A DNA stretch of 6,591 nucleotides from Sedimentisphaerales bacterium. Its GTDB lineage: Bacteria > Planctomycetota > Phycisphaerae > Sedimentisphaerales > SM23-30. The translations under genes and the position numbers were made by a program. Of the stretch, positions 1-4,785 are shown in pieces (positions within the stretch are counted from its first letter, which is position 1; each line of letters opens with the position of its first letter). The stretch lies in NCBI GenBank assembly GCA_030634605.1, contig DAOWAK010000070.1:1-6591 (forward strand), written 5' to 3'. The notes beneath the pieces were generated by a model. The model was not told the DNA's origin. It was given only the letters and a program-made list of their open reading frames with translations, and did not search any database.

Positions 1-433
1 GAACCACGAGATCGGCGGCAACCTCCAACGGCCGCCCCAAGAGATCGTCGAAACAACGTATCGCCTCGACCCGGTTCTCTCCCACGACGTCCGGCTTCTC
101 ACCCGGCGGGATAACAATCACCACCACATCGAAACGCCAGGGAACCTCATAAAGTTTGTGTTTCCGGATAAAATGACGCGCCGTATCATAAAGACGCTTT
201 CGCTTAGCAGAATTCACCAACAGCTCTCCACCGGCGAAACTTTCCTGCTGCTGCGTTTTTACCTCGACAAAAACCACCGTTGTATCCTGCCGCATCACGA
301 GGTCAATTTCACCGCGCTTATGCACCGTGTAATTGCTTGCCACATGCCGGTAACCAAACTTCTTTAGGAACCGCCGCGCCAGCTTTTCTCCTTTGCGGCC
401 GAACTTTTGCTTGTGAGACTTTTCCTGATCCAT
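1..433 (-). CDS. yraN: YraN/UPF0102 family endonuclease-like protein, 3' end outside window
   Basis: Reading the minus strand from an ATG at 433 gives 144 codons open to the window edge. The protein belongs to the UPF0102/YraN family, small proteins with a PD-(D/E)XK nuclease-like fold and no firmly established role. The family core is visible: a basic N-terminus with GEKLARRFL (about 15-23), GEIDLV (41-46, with E42 and D44) and VFVEVK (54-59, with E57 and K59), the usual acidic/lysine triad, then RFDVVV (100-105). It already exceeds the common length of about 115-130 residues, so the stop is probably close outside the edge or there is a short C-terminal extension. An in-frame ATG at 481 is possible, but that start lies in a small hairpin and neither start has a strong Shine-Dalgarno. 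It is last in the rpsP-trmD-rplS block, about 151 bp after rplS, a common place for this family. Family assignment is secure; the start is less so. Confidence 0.88.
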   Translation of the reverse strand, partial: MDQEKSHKQKFGRKGEKLARRFLKKFGYRHVASNYTVHKRGEIDLVMRQDTTVVFVEVKTQQQESFAGGELLVNSAKRKRLYDTARHFIRKHKLYEVPWRFDVVVIVIPPGEKPDVVGENRVEAIRCFDDLLGRPLEVAADLVV

Positions 434-584
434 CTGCGGCTCTGTTTCTCGCCCAAAACCGGGCAAAAAATCTTTTTGCATCAGCGACACTACAGCAAGC
501 ATGACAAATCTGAAAGATTTCCGGTTATCCAGTCAGTCAGTCGTTCAGCCTGGACAAATCAGCCGTTTCGTGCACAACAACCGG
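434..584. other. rplS-yraN intergenic region with small hairpins
   Basis: The stretch between rplS and yraN has no gene. It holds two small perfect stems, AAATCT/AGATTT at 506-520 and GCAAAAA/TTTTTGC at 463-479, plus GCCC/GGGC at 451-464 and a (CAGT)x3 microsatellite at 530-541. None is followed on the minus strand by a clear U-run, so I do not call a terminator. The stems could modulate or process the rplS-yraN message, but that is speculative. Confidence 0.3.
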
Positions 585-947
585 TTAATTTTTCGAACCG
601 ATCCATTTCTCACGCAGCCGTACCGCTTTACCGACCCGATCCCGCAGGAAATACAACTTACTCCGCCGCGTGTACCCGGAACGTTTGACTTGAATATCAA
701 CCACGCTCGGCGAATGGACCGGAAAAATACGCTCCACACCTTCGTTATTGACGATGCGACGCACCGTAAAAGACGCGTTGATGTCGCTACCCTTACGCGC
801 GATTACCGTCCCGTTAAAAACCTGAACACGTTCTTTGTCGCCTTCGACAATCTTAACGTGTACATCAACCGTATCGCCAATGGCAAATTTAGGCACATCA
901 GCCTTTAAATGGTTGTTGGTTACCTTTTCCATAATCTTAGCCGTCAT
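585..947 (-). CDS. rplS: 50S ribosomal protein L19
   Basis: This 120-residue protein is ribosomal protein L19 of the large subunit, which lies near the 30S-50S interface. The whole chain matches the family in length and order: an N-terminal helix ending in DVPKFAIGDTVDVHVKI (about 17-33), the VFNGTVIARKG segment (about 43-53), GVERIFPVHSPSV (about 70-82) and the basic C-terminal stretch SKLYFLRDRVGKAVRLREK (about 96-114). The ATG start is fixed by a strong Shine-Dalgarno, AGGAGA at 954-959 on the minus strand, six bases upstream. It follows trmD by 51 bp, the usual trmD-rplS order, so co-transcription is expected. Nothing is unusual in the protein. Confidence 0.97.
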   Translation of the reverse strand: MTAKIMEKVTNNHLKADVPKFAIGDTVDVHVKIVEGDKERVQVFNGTVIARKGSDINASFTVRRIVNNEGVERIFPVHSPSVVDIQVKRSGYTRRSKLYFLRDRVGKAVRLREKWIGSKN

Positions 948-998
948 GAAAATTCTCCTGTCTATTTCAATCCTGTACGATTTTTTCCGTAACTTAAA

Positions 999-1703
999 TT
1001 ATTCCGTTTCATTTAACAAATCCGGCCGCCGTTGCCGGGTTCGCTCCCGGGCCTGATCCAGCCGCCATTTTCTTATCCGCTCATGATTGCCGGACAACAA
1101 AACCTCTGGTACTTCCATTCCGCGAAAATCCGACGGCCGCGTGTATTGCGGATACTCCAGCAAATTCTCACCGTTCTCACCGTTCTCACCGAACGATTCC
1201 TCCAGGTGCGATTCCGCCGAACCCAGCACACCCGGGACCAGCCGGGCAATCGTGTCCACCACGATCATCGCCGGTATCTCGCCGCCGGTCAAAACATAAT
1301 CGCCGATGGAAATCTCCATGGTCGCCAGATTCGTCCGAATCCGCTCGTCGAATCCCTCGTAATGGCCGGCCATCAATATCAAACGCTGCTTCCGGGCCAG
1401 CCGCTCTGCCAACTGCTGGTCGAACTTTTGTCCCTGAGGCGTCAGCAGAATGATTTCATCCACTTCCGGCTTCTGCTGTTGCAATGACTCAACCGCATCA
1501 AAAAACGGTTGACACATCATCACCATCCCCACACCGCCGCCGTAAGGCTTGTCGTCCACGCTGCGGTGCTTGTCCCGGGCAAAATCCCGAATGTTCGTCG
1601 CTTCAATCCTCAGCAGCCCGTTATCCTGGGCCCGCTTTAGTATCGAATTACCGAACACCCCGGAAAACATCTCCGGAAACAGTGTCAGAAGATCAATCCA
1701 CAT
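999..1703 (-). CDS. trmD: tRNA (guanine-37-N1)-methyltransferase TrmD, with expanded linker
   Basis: TrmD transfers a methyl group from S-adenosylmethionine to N1 of G37 in tRNAs with G at position 36, preventing +1 frameshifts. It is a homodimeric SPOUT enzyme with a trefoil knot. The start is the ATG at 1703, giving MWIDLLTLFPEMF as in the family, with GGGA at 1713-1716 nine bases upstream; a TTG at 1718 is in frame but overlaps that signal. The protein has 234 residues. Visible motifs are DDKPYGGGVGMVMM (50-63), LTPQGQKFDQ (87-96), AGHYEGFDERI (112-122), SIGDYVLTGGEIPAM (132-146), R154 and PGVLG (157-161), then YPQYTRP (184-190) and SGNHERIRKWR (204-214). Two oddities sit in the linker: residue 169, aspartate in the E. 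coli and H. influenzae enzymes, is Glu, and residues 172-180 are GEN repeated three times, six residues more than E. coli has there. It lies 34 bp after rpsP with no rimM between. Identity is secure. Confidence 0.96.
   Translation of the reverse strand: MWIDLLTLFPEMFSGVFGNSILKRAQDNGLLRIEATNIRDFARDKHRSVDDKPYGGGVGMVMMCQPFFDAVESLQQQKPEVDEIILLTPQGQKFDQQLAERLARKQRLILMAGHYEGFDERIRTNLATMEISIGDYVLTGGEIPAMIVVDTIARLVPGVLGSAESHLEESFGENGENGENLLEYPQYTRPSDFRGMEVPEVLLSGNHERIRKWRLDQARERTRQRRPDLLNETE
1165..1191. repeat. 9-bp x3 perfect tandem repeat inside trmD
   Basis: Three perfect head-to-tail copies of TTCTCACCG (plus strand) lie in the trmD reading frame. Read on the minus strand they encode Gly-Glu-Asn three times at residues 172-180, between ESF and LLEYPQYTRP. 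E. coli TrmD has only three residues (AEG) there, so two extra repeat units account exactly for the six-residue insertion. The unit is a multiple of three, so copy-number change keeps the frame. Confidence 0.9.
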
Positions 1704-1712
1704 CGCTATTTG

Positions 1713-1716
1713 TCCC
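1713..1716 (-). promoter_or_regulatory. Ribosome binding site deciding the trmD start
   Basis: GGGA on the minus strand lies nine bases before the ATG at 1703. The alternative in-frame TTG at 1718 overlaps this motif and would add five residues (read M-G-Q-I-A) not typical of TrmD, so the ATG is preferred. Confidence 0.55.
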
Positions 1717-1737
1717 AATCGATCTTGTTAGAACCGA

Positions 1738-1992
1738 TTAATTCGTCTTGGTAATGCCCTGCTTCTTCAGCATATTGCCCACGGTCTCAGATGTCTGGGC
1801 GCCCTGGTCCAGCCAGTAGCGAATCCGGTCAGCTTTCAACTCCACCTGCTTCGATTCATCCTTGGCCAGCGGATCATAATACCCCAACTCCTCGAGTACC
1901 CTGCCGTCACGTGGGCTGCGGGTGTCCATAGCGTTGATACGATAGAACGGGCGATGCCTCCGACCCATCCGTTTCATCCTGATTTTTACCAC
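1738..1992 (-). CDS. rpsP: 30S ribosomal protein S16
   Basis: This 84-residue protein is ribosomal protein S16 of the small subunit, which takes part in 30S assembly. The N-terminus MVKIRMKRMGRRHRPFYRI (1-19) is the family signature, followed by DTRSPRDGRVLEELGYYDP (23-41) and the conserved RIRYWLDQGAQTSETVGNML stretch (56-74, approximate). Length is normal. The start codon is GTG, supported by AAGGAG at 1999-2004 on the minus strand six bases upstream; the next ATG, at codon 6, would remove the conserved first strand. The gene is followed by trmD after 34 bp. In many bacteria rimM (and sometimes khpA) sits in that gap; here there is no room for either. Confidence 0.96.
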   Translation of the reverse strand: MVKIRMKRMGRRHRPFYRINAMDTRSPRDGRVLEELGYYDPLAKDESKQVELKADRIRYWLDQGAQTSETVGNMLKKQGITKTN

Positions 1993-1998
1993 CTGATT

Positions 1999-2004
1999 CT
2001 CCTT
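1999..2004 (-). promoter_or_regulatory. Ribosome binding site for the rpsP GTG start
   Basis: AAGGAG on the minus strand lies six bases ahead of the GTG at 1992. This strong Shine-Dalgarno is what fixes the non-ATG start of S16. Confidence 0.7.
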
Positions 2005-2053
2005 AACACTAAAAACTATAAAACTTTGCTATTCTAATTCTATCCCAAAATCA

Positions 2054-2067
2054 GCCCGATTCCGGGC
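2054..2067 (-). terminator. Weak terminator-like hairpin before rpsP
   Basis: GCCCG (2054-2058) and CGGGC (2063-2067) form a five-pair all-GC stem with a four-base loop. On the minus strand it is followed by TGATTTTG, a poor U-tract. It lies 15-28 bases after the stop of the 105-codon gene and about 62 bases before rpsP. It could be a leaky terminator, an RNA processing or stability element, or part of an rpsP leader. The short stem and broken U-run keep confidence low. Confidence 0.3.
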
Positions 2068-2081
2068 GGATCGACATTTTC

Positions 2082-2399
2082 CTATTTTTCCGTTTCAGTC
2101 GCCTCTCGACAGGCCAGCACATAACCGTTCAAAAAAATTCCAATATTGCCGCAGTCGCCACAGCACCGTTCCGCGATTTCAGCAATCTGCTCATCAGCCA
2201 GAATTTCAACCGCAGCTTTTTCTCGCTTAGTCATTACCGTAACCGCTCTGCAAAAATCCTCAAATTCCTCTTCGCTGGGCGCCGCCAGCATTCCAAGCTC
2301 CGCCGTGCCACGCCGGTCACGAAATTGGCTGCGATACTGCCGACCAAACGAACTGTTCCGTCCGCGTCCAACCTGCTCCAGATATTCATCAATCGTCAA
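2082..2399 (-). CDS. Uncharacterised 105-residue protein between ffh and rpsP
   Basis: I do not recognise this protein. The frame opens with TTG at 2399, supported by AAGGA at 2407-2411 on the minus strand seven bases upstream, and ends with TAG. The first third is basic with several Arg/Gly/Ser (RGRNSSFGRQYRSQFRDRRG, about 12-31). The middle is acidic and probably helical (PSEEEFEDFCRAVTVMTKRE, about 41-60), followed by another helix (KAAVEILADEQIAEIAE). The C-terminal part contains C79, C80 and C83 (CCGDCGN) and C97; C50 lies upstream. The cysteines could bind a metal, but there is no complete known zinc motif. No signal peptide or membrane segment is visible. It starts 30 bp after the ffh stop and is in the same frame as ffh. 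Coding is supported by the close spacing, the Shine-Dalgarno and balanced protein-like composition; the opposite-strand frame over this interval looks like a shadow. Confidence 0.72.
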   Translation of the reverse strand: MTIDEYLEQVGRGRNSSFGRQYRSQFRDRRGTAELGMLAAPSEEEFEDFCRAVTVMTKREKAAVEILADEQIAEIAERCCGDCGNIGIFLNGYVLACREATETEK

Positions 2400-2406
2400 C
2401 TTGGAA

Positions 2407-2411
2407 TCCTT
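2407..2411 (-). promoter_or_regulatory. Ribosome binding site for the TTG-started 105-codon gene
   Basis: AAGGA on the minus strand lies seven bases before the TTG at 2399. No in-frame ATG or GTG lies between the ffh stop and this TTG, and the first downstream ATG would drop 36 residues, so this signal decides the start. Confidence 0.5.
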
Positions 2412-2429
2412 ACCTAATCCCAGCCAAAA

Positions 2430-3857
2430 TTATCGCCGGTTCTTCTTCCCTTTCTTCCGCCGATCAACACGTTTGCGTTTGGACCGCTGCTTCACCTTCA
2501 ATCCCGGCATCTTGCCGCTGAACATATCCATGTTACCCATCGACTTCAAAGCCTTCATCCGCCCCATCGTCCCCATGCCGCTCATCGCCTTCATCATCTG
2601 CCGCGACTGGTTAAACGTCTTAACCAGGCCCGACACATCCGAAGGCTCCATCCCGCAACCTCGCGCAATCCGCCGTCGCCGCGAAGCGTCAATCAAATCC
2701 GGATCACGCCGCTCATCCCTGGTCATCGAATGCACTATCGCTTCCAGCCGCGTAATTTCCTTATCGTCAACGTCCATAGCGCCCATTTGGCTGCCCATTC
2801 CGGGGATCATCTTGAGCATGTCCTTGATCCCGCCCATATTTTTGAGCGATTGCATCTGCTTGAGAAAATCGTCAAAGGTAAACTGACCCTTGGCCATCTT
2901 CTGCTGCATCTTTTCCGCTTCTTCTTCGCTAAACTGCTCCTGGGCCTTTTCCACCAGCGTAACCACGTCGCCCATCCCCAATATCCGACTGGCCATCCGG
3001 TCCGGGTAAAACTCTTCCAACTGGTCCAGTTTCTCGCCCATCCCCACAAACTTGATCGGCTTGCCGGTTACCGCTTTCACCGAGAGCGCCGCACCACCGC
3101 GGGCGTCACCGTCCAGCTTGGTCAGGATCACTCCATCCAGCTCCAGCTGCTCATTAAATTCCTTGGCACTGTTGACCGCGTCCTGACCGGTCATCGAGTC
3201 GCAAACCAGGAATATCTGATGCGGCGTTATCGCCTTGCAAATTTTGCCCAGTTCCCCCATCAATTCCGTGTCAATGTGCAGCCGCCCCGCCGTGTCCAGA
3301 ATCACCACGTCCCGGCTGTTTTTCCGCGCGAATTTAACACCGTTCCGAGCTACCTTGACCGCGTCTTTGGATTCCTCAGAATAAACCGGAATCTCCAGCT
3401 GCTGTCCCAGCGCCTTCAACTGCTCAATCGCCGCCGGTCGCTGCAGATCATCCGCCACCAGTAGCGGGTTCTTGCCCTGCTTCTTCAGCAGCCGCGCCAA
3501 TTTCGCCGCCGTCGTCGTTTTACCGCTGCCCTGCAAACCCGCCAGCATCACAATCGTCGGTCCCGGCGAAACAAAATAAATCTTGCTGTCCACCGGCCCC
3601 ATCAGGTTCGTCAATTCATCGTTGACGATCTTGACCATCAACTGACCCGGGTGCAGACTTTCAATTACCTTTGCCCCCAGCGCCTTTTCGACGACAATAT
3701 CGCAAAAATCCTTCACTACCTTATAATTGACGTCCGCTTCCAACAGAGCACTGCGCACTTCACGCATCGAATCCCGAACATTCTTCTCGGAGATCTTCCC
3801 TCGACCACTCAGGCCGCGAAAAACCGAGTTAAATTTGTTCGTCAACGCGTCAAACAC
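2430..3857 (-). CDS. ffh: Signal recognition particle GTPase Ffh (SRP54)
   Basis: Ffh binds the SRP RNA and signal sequences of nascent inner-membrane and exported proteins, and with FtsY delivers ribosomes to the translocon. The 475-residue protein has the full N-G-M layout. The helical N domain covers about 1-88, with ALLEADVNYKVVKDF at 37-51. The G domain has the P-loop GLQGSGKTTT (107-116), DLQRPAA (137-143), DTAGR (188-192), TKLDGDARGG (246-255) and GMGEKLDQLEEF (272-283). The Met-rich M domain includes IPGMG (351-355), SMTRDER (377-383) and SRRRRIARGCG (392-402), the helix-turn-helix that contacts SRP RNA. The tail from about 458 is strongly basic (RSKRKRVDRRKKGKKNRR). The start is GTG at 3857, with GGAG at 3865-3868 seven bases upstream. 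It is the first gene of the minus-strand block. No SRP RNA gene is recognisable in the window. Confidence 0.97.
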   Translation of the reverse strand: MFDALTNKFNSVFRGLSGRGKISEKNVRDSMREVRSALLEADVNYKVVKDFCDIVVEKALGAKVIESLHPGQLMVKIVNDELTNLMGPVDSKIYFVSPGPTIVMLAGLQGSGKTTTAAKLARLLKKQGKNPLLVADDLQRPAAIEQLKALGQQLEIPVYSEESKDAVKVARNGVKFARKNSRDVVILDTAGRLHIDTELMGELGKICKAITPHQIFLVCDSMTGQDAVNSAKEFNEQLELDGVILTKLDGDARGGAALSVKAVTGKPIKFVGMGEKLDQLEEFYPDRMASRILGMGDVVTLVEKAQEQFSEEEAEKMQQKMAKGQFTFDDFLKQMQSLKNMGGIKDMLKMIPGMGSQMGAMDVDDKEITRLEAIVHSMTRDERRDPDLIDASRRRRIARGCGMEPSDVSGLVKTFNQSRQMMKAMSGMGTMGRMKALKSMGNMDMFSGKMPGLKVKQRSKRKRVDRRKKGKKNRR

Positions 3858-3912
3858 AAATATTCTCCAACTAAACAGCCCTCAAATCTTAAGGGCACCT
3901 CAAATAACTCCC

Positions 3913-3935
3913 GTAGGATGGGCTTCAGCCCATGC
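3913..3935 (+). repeat. REP-like element: GTAG plus hairpin
   Basis: GTAG (3913-3916) is followed by the perfect stem ATGGGCT (3918-3924), a TC loop and AGCCCAT (3927-3933). A conserved GTAG tetranucleotide at the 5' foot of a short palindrome is the hallmark of REP sequences mobilised by RAYT (TnpA-REP) proteins. I see one copy only and no RAYT gene here. It lies in the presumed 5' leader of ffh, about 55 bp ahead of the start codon. A plain palindrome or regulatory hairpin is the alternative; there is no U-run to make it a terminator. Confidence 0.55.
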
Positions 3936-4013
3936 TGACTACCAGCCAGCCCTCTTCCAACTCCATATCAACGCAGTATTTATATACATTCCCCACAATT
4001 TATCGAATTAGGT

Positions 4014-4042
4014 ATGATACCCTCCCCTCCCCATCATTGCAA
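4014..4042 (-). promoter_or_regulatory. Candidate sigma-70 promoter for the ffh unit
   Basis: On the minus strand a -35-like TTGCAA (4037-4042) is separated by exactly 17 bases from a -10-like TATCAT (4014-4019). Transcription would begin near 4006 and leave a leader of about 150 bases that contains the REP-like hairpin. The spacer is strikingly G-rich (runs of four, four and three G). The match is good but not perfect, and a TATAAA at about 3979-3984 is a weaker alternative -10 without a good -35. Confidence 0.42.
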
Positions 4043-4196
4043 GAGCAAAAATCCCAAACTTTTCCCCACAATTACATTATTTAACTAGCTGCCCCACAAC
4101 CATTTACGCATCGCTCTCACCCCCAACTCTTACCCCTGCCCGAAAAACAACATTACCAGCCATTTCGTTATAATGGTCCAAAACGCCCCCTCCGCC
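4043..4196. other. Intergenic stretch with no recognised feature
   Basis: I see no gene, RNA or repeat here. The plus strand is C-rich with few G. An isolated TATAAT-like hexamer occurs near 4169-4174 but has no matching -35 at usual spacing. Confidence 0.4.
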
Positions 4197-4244
4197 GAGG
4201 CTGTGTCGCAATTAGGCTTTCGCGGAGTTTTTATTCGATTTTAA

Positions 4245-4252
4245 GCAAAAAC
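4245..4252. repeat. Left 8-bp target-site duplication GCAAAAAC
   Basis: This octamer abuts the left GTAAGCG end of the inner element and is identical to 4389-4396, which abuts the right end. The two copies in the same orientation mark the insertion point of the 136-bp element. Confidence 0.75.
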
Positions 4253-4388
4253 GTAAGCGTTCACTGGAAAAACAGCGTTTTTGGGCGACAAATGGATGTT
4301 TTTCGGCACGAAATAGGCTATTTCTTTAACCTTCTGAAGCAAAGCCACATTTTTGGCGTAAAAACCGCGTTTTCGCGTGAACGCTTAC
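4253..4388. mobile_element. IS66-type miniature element (MITE), 136 bp, nested
   Basis: GTAAGCGTTCAC at 4253-4264 and its exact reverse complement at 4377-4388 are 12-bp terminal inverted repeats beginning with the GTAA typical of IS66-family ends. Both sides are flanked by an identical GCAAAAAC (4245-4252 and 4389-4396), an 8-bp direct repeat, the target duplication size known for IS66. Pairing continues imperfectly inward (GGAAAAACAGCG on the left against GCGAAAACGCGG on the right), and a 15-base palindrome GAAATAG-G-CTATTTC lies near the centre (4310-4324). There is no transposase, so it must have been moved in trans. Perfect ends plus a perfect 8-bp duplication make insertion a strong reading and suggest it is fairly recent. 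Confidence 0.8.
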
Positions 4389-4396
4389 GCAAAAAC
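4389..4396. repeat. Right 8-bp target-site duplication GCAAAAAC
   Basis: Second copy of the octamer, directly next to the right terminal inverted repeat of the inner element; identical to 4245-4252. Confidence 0.75.
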
Positions 4397-4487
4397 AAAG
4401 GTGATCTGGCCGATTTTTCGATTATGACACAGCCTCGCCACATGGGGCTCGGATACCAAAAAGTTGTGCTGCAATAAATTTGACCGT

Positions 4488-4497
4488 CGAATATTCG
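4488..4497. repeat. 10-bp perfect palindrome CGAATATTCG
   Basis: A perfect dyad without a loop, between the nested elements and the bulged hairpin. It could be a dimer binding site, but only one copy is seen and a 10-bp palindrome can arise by chance. Confidence 0.3.
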
Positions 4498-4519
4498 TAA
4501 ATCTCGCGTAAGCTTGTCC

Positions 4520-4568
4520 GCGAAACCGACCAGAGGCAGGGATCCGGTAGCCTGCCTGTCGTTTCAGC
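4520..4568. repeat. Long bulged hairpin of unknown nature
   Basis: Four stacked stems can pair. From the loop outward they are AGGCAGG/CCTGCCT (4534-4540 with 4551-4557), CGAC/GTCG (4527-4530 with 4558-4561), GAAA/TTTC (4522-4525 with 4562-4565) and GC/GC (4520-4521 with 4567-4568). They are broken by a three-base bulge (4531-4533) and single extra bases (4526, 4566). The loop is ten bases (4541-4550). No U-run follows on either strand. It could be a structured RNA, a folded single-strand DNA recombination or transposition end, or a degenerate repeat; I cannot choose between these. Confidence 0.45.
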
Positions 4569-4659
4569 TATAGTGCGGGTTTTGCCAGCCTGTTCAACCA
4601 GTGTTATTTACAAAATTTCTGGCTTTAAATCCATGATTTTACAACGCCATGGCCGGTTT

Positions 4660-4785
4660 CAAGTCCTCGATAAACACAAATAATTAATATTGATATGACG
4701 ATATGATCGCATAAGTACCTATATAGCAATTATATACATGGATACATAAAGGACATATGGCATTTAGCACCAAACTGGTTTTGCC
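4660..4785. other. AT-rich block upstream of the sigma gene, with short repeats
   Basis: The sequence becomes AT-rich just ahead of the promoter-like motif. It contains a near-perfect tandem octamer, GATATGAC/GATATGAT (4692-4707), and TATATA repeated around a five-base spacer (4720-4725 and 4731-4736). These could serve as an operator, UP-element or bendable region for the sigma gene, but there is no direct proof. No coding frame of note is present. Confidence 0.3.

Larger units (their letters stand above)
4197..4436. mobile_element. Outer MITE-like element with GAGGCTGTGTC terminal inverted repeats (interrupted)
   Basis: GAGGCTGTGTC at 4197-4207 and its reverse complement at 4426-4436 form perfect 11-bp terminal inverted repeats; with a short mismatch they continue into AAT on both sides. 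The element is flanked by GCC on both sides (4194-4196 and 4437-4439), a possible 3-bp target duplication, which is too short to be decisive. It contains no transposase. It is interrupted by the 136-bp IS66-type element plus one copy of its 8-bp duplication; removing 144 bp leaves an original element of about 96 bp. The parent family is not identified. A small reading frame crosses it, but I regard that as chance. Confidence 0.6.

Noticed and set aside
451..479. Two small hairpins before yraN considered as an rplS terminator
   Set aside because: On the minus strand the GC stem comes after the T-run rather than before it, and no U-tract follows the second stem, so a rho-independent terminator is not supported.
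501..908. 135-codon plus-strand frame opposite rplS
   Set aside because: Antisense to a complete, conserved L19 gene with a strong ribosome binding site; no independent support.
1384..1396. Minus-strand CCGGAAGCAGC, resembling the conserved tetraloop region of SRP RNA
   Set aside because: It encodes conserved trmD sequence and has no flanking helix or SRP RNA context, so the resemblance is chance despite the nearby ffh.
2146..2886. Long plus-strand open frame opposite ffh and the 105-codon gene
   Set aside because: It lies antisense to a clearly conserved gene; its translation is rich in Ser/Pro/Arg/Ile as expected from the complement, with no family features.
2730..3464. Second long plus-strand open frame opposite ffh
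   Set aside because: Its His/Arg/Leu-rich composition mirrors the codons of the conserved Ffh G and M domains on the other strand; treated as a shadow.
4292..4477. A 61-codon plus-strand frame crossing the nested mobile elements
   Set aside because: It begins inside the inner element, crosses its inverted repeat and target duplication and runs past the outer end. It has no Shine-Dalgarno of note and no recognisable protein features, so it is most likely a chance frame.
4640..4665. GGTTTCAAGTCC, similar to a tRNA T-loop
   Set aside because: There is an extra T in the loop, no pairing T-stem of normal size, and no acceptor or anticodon arms upstream.
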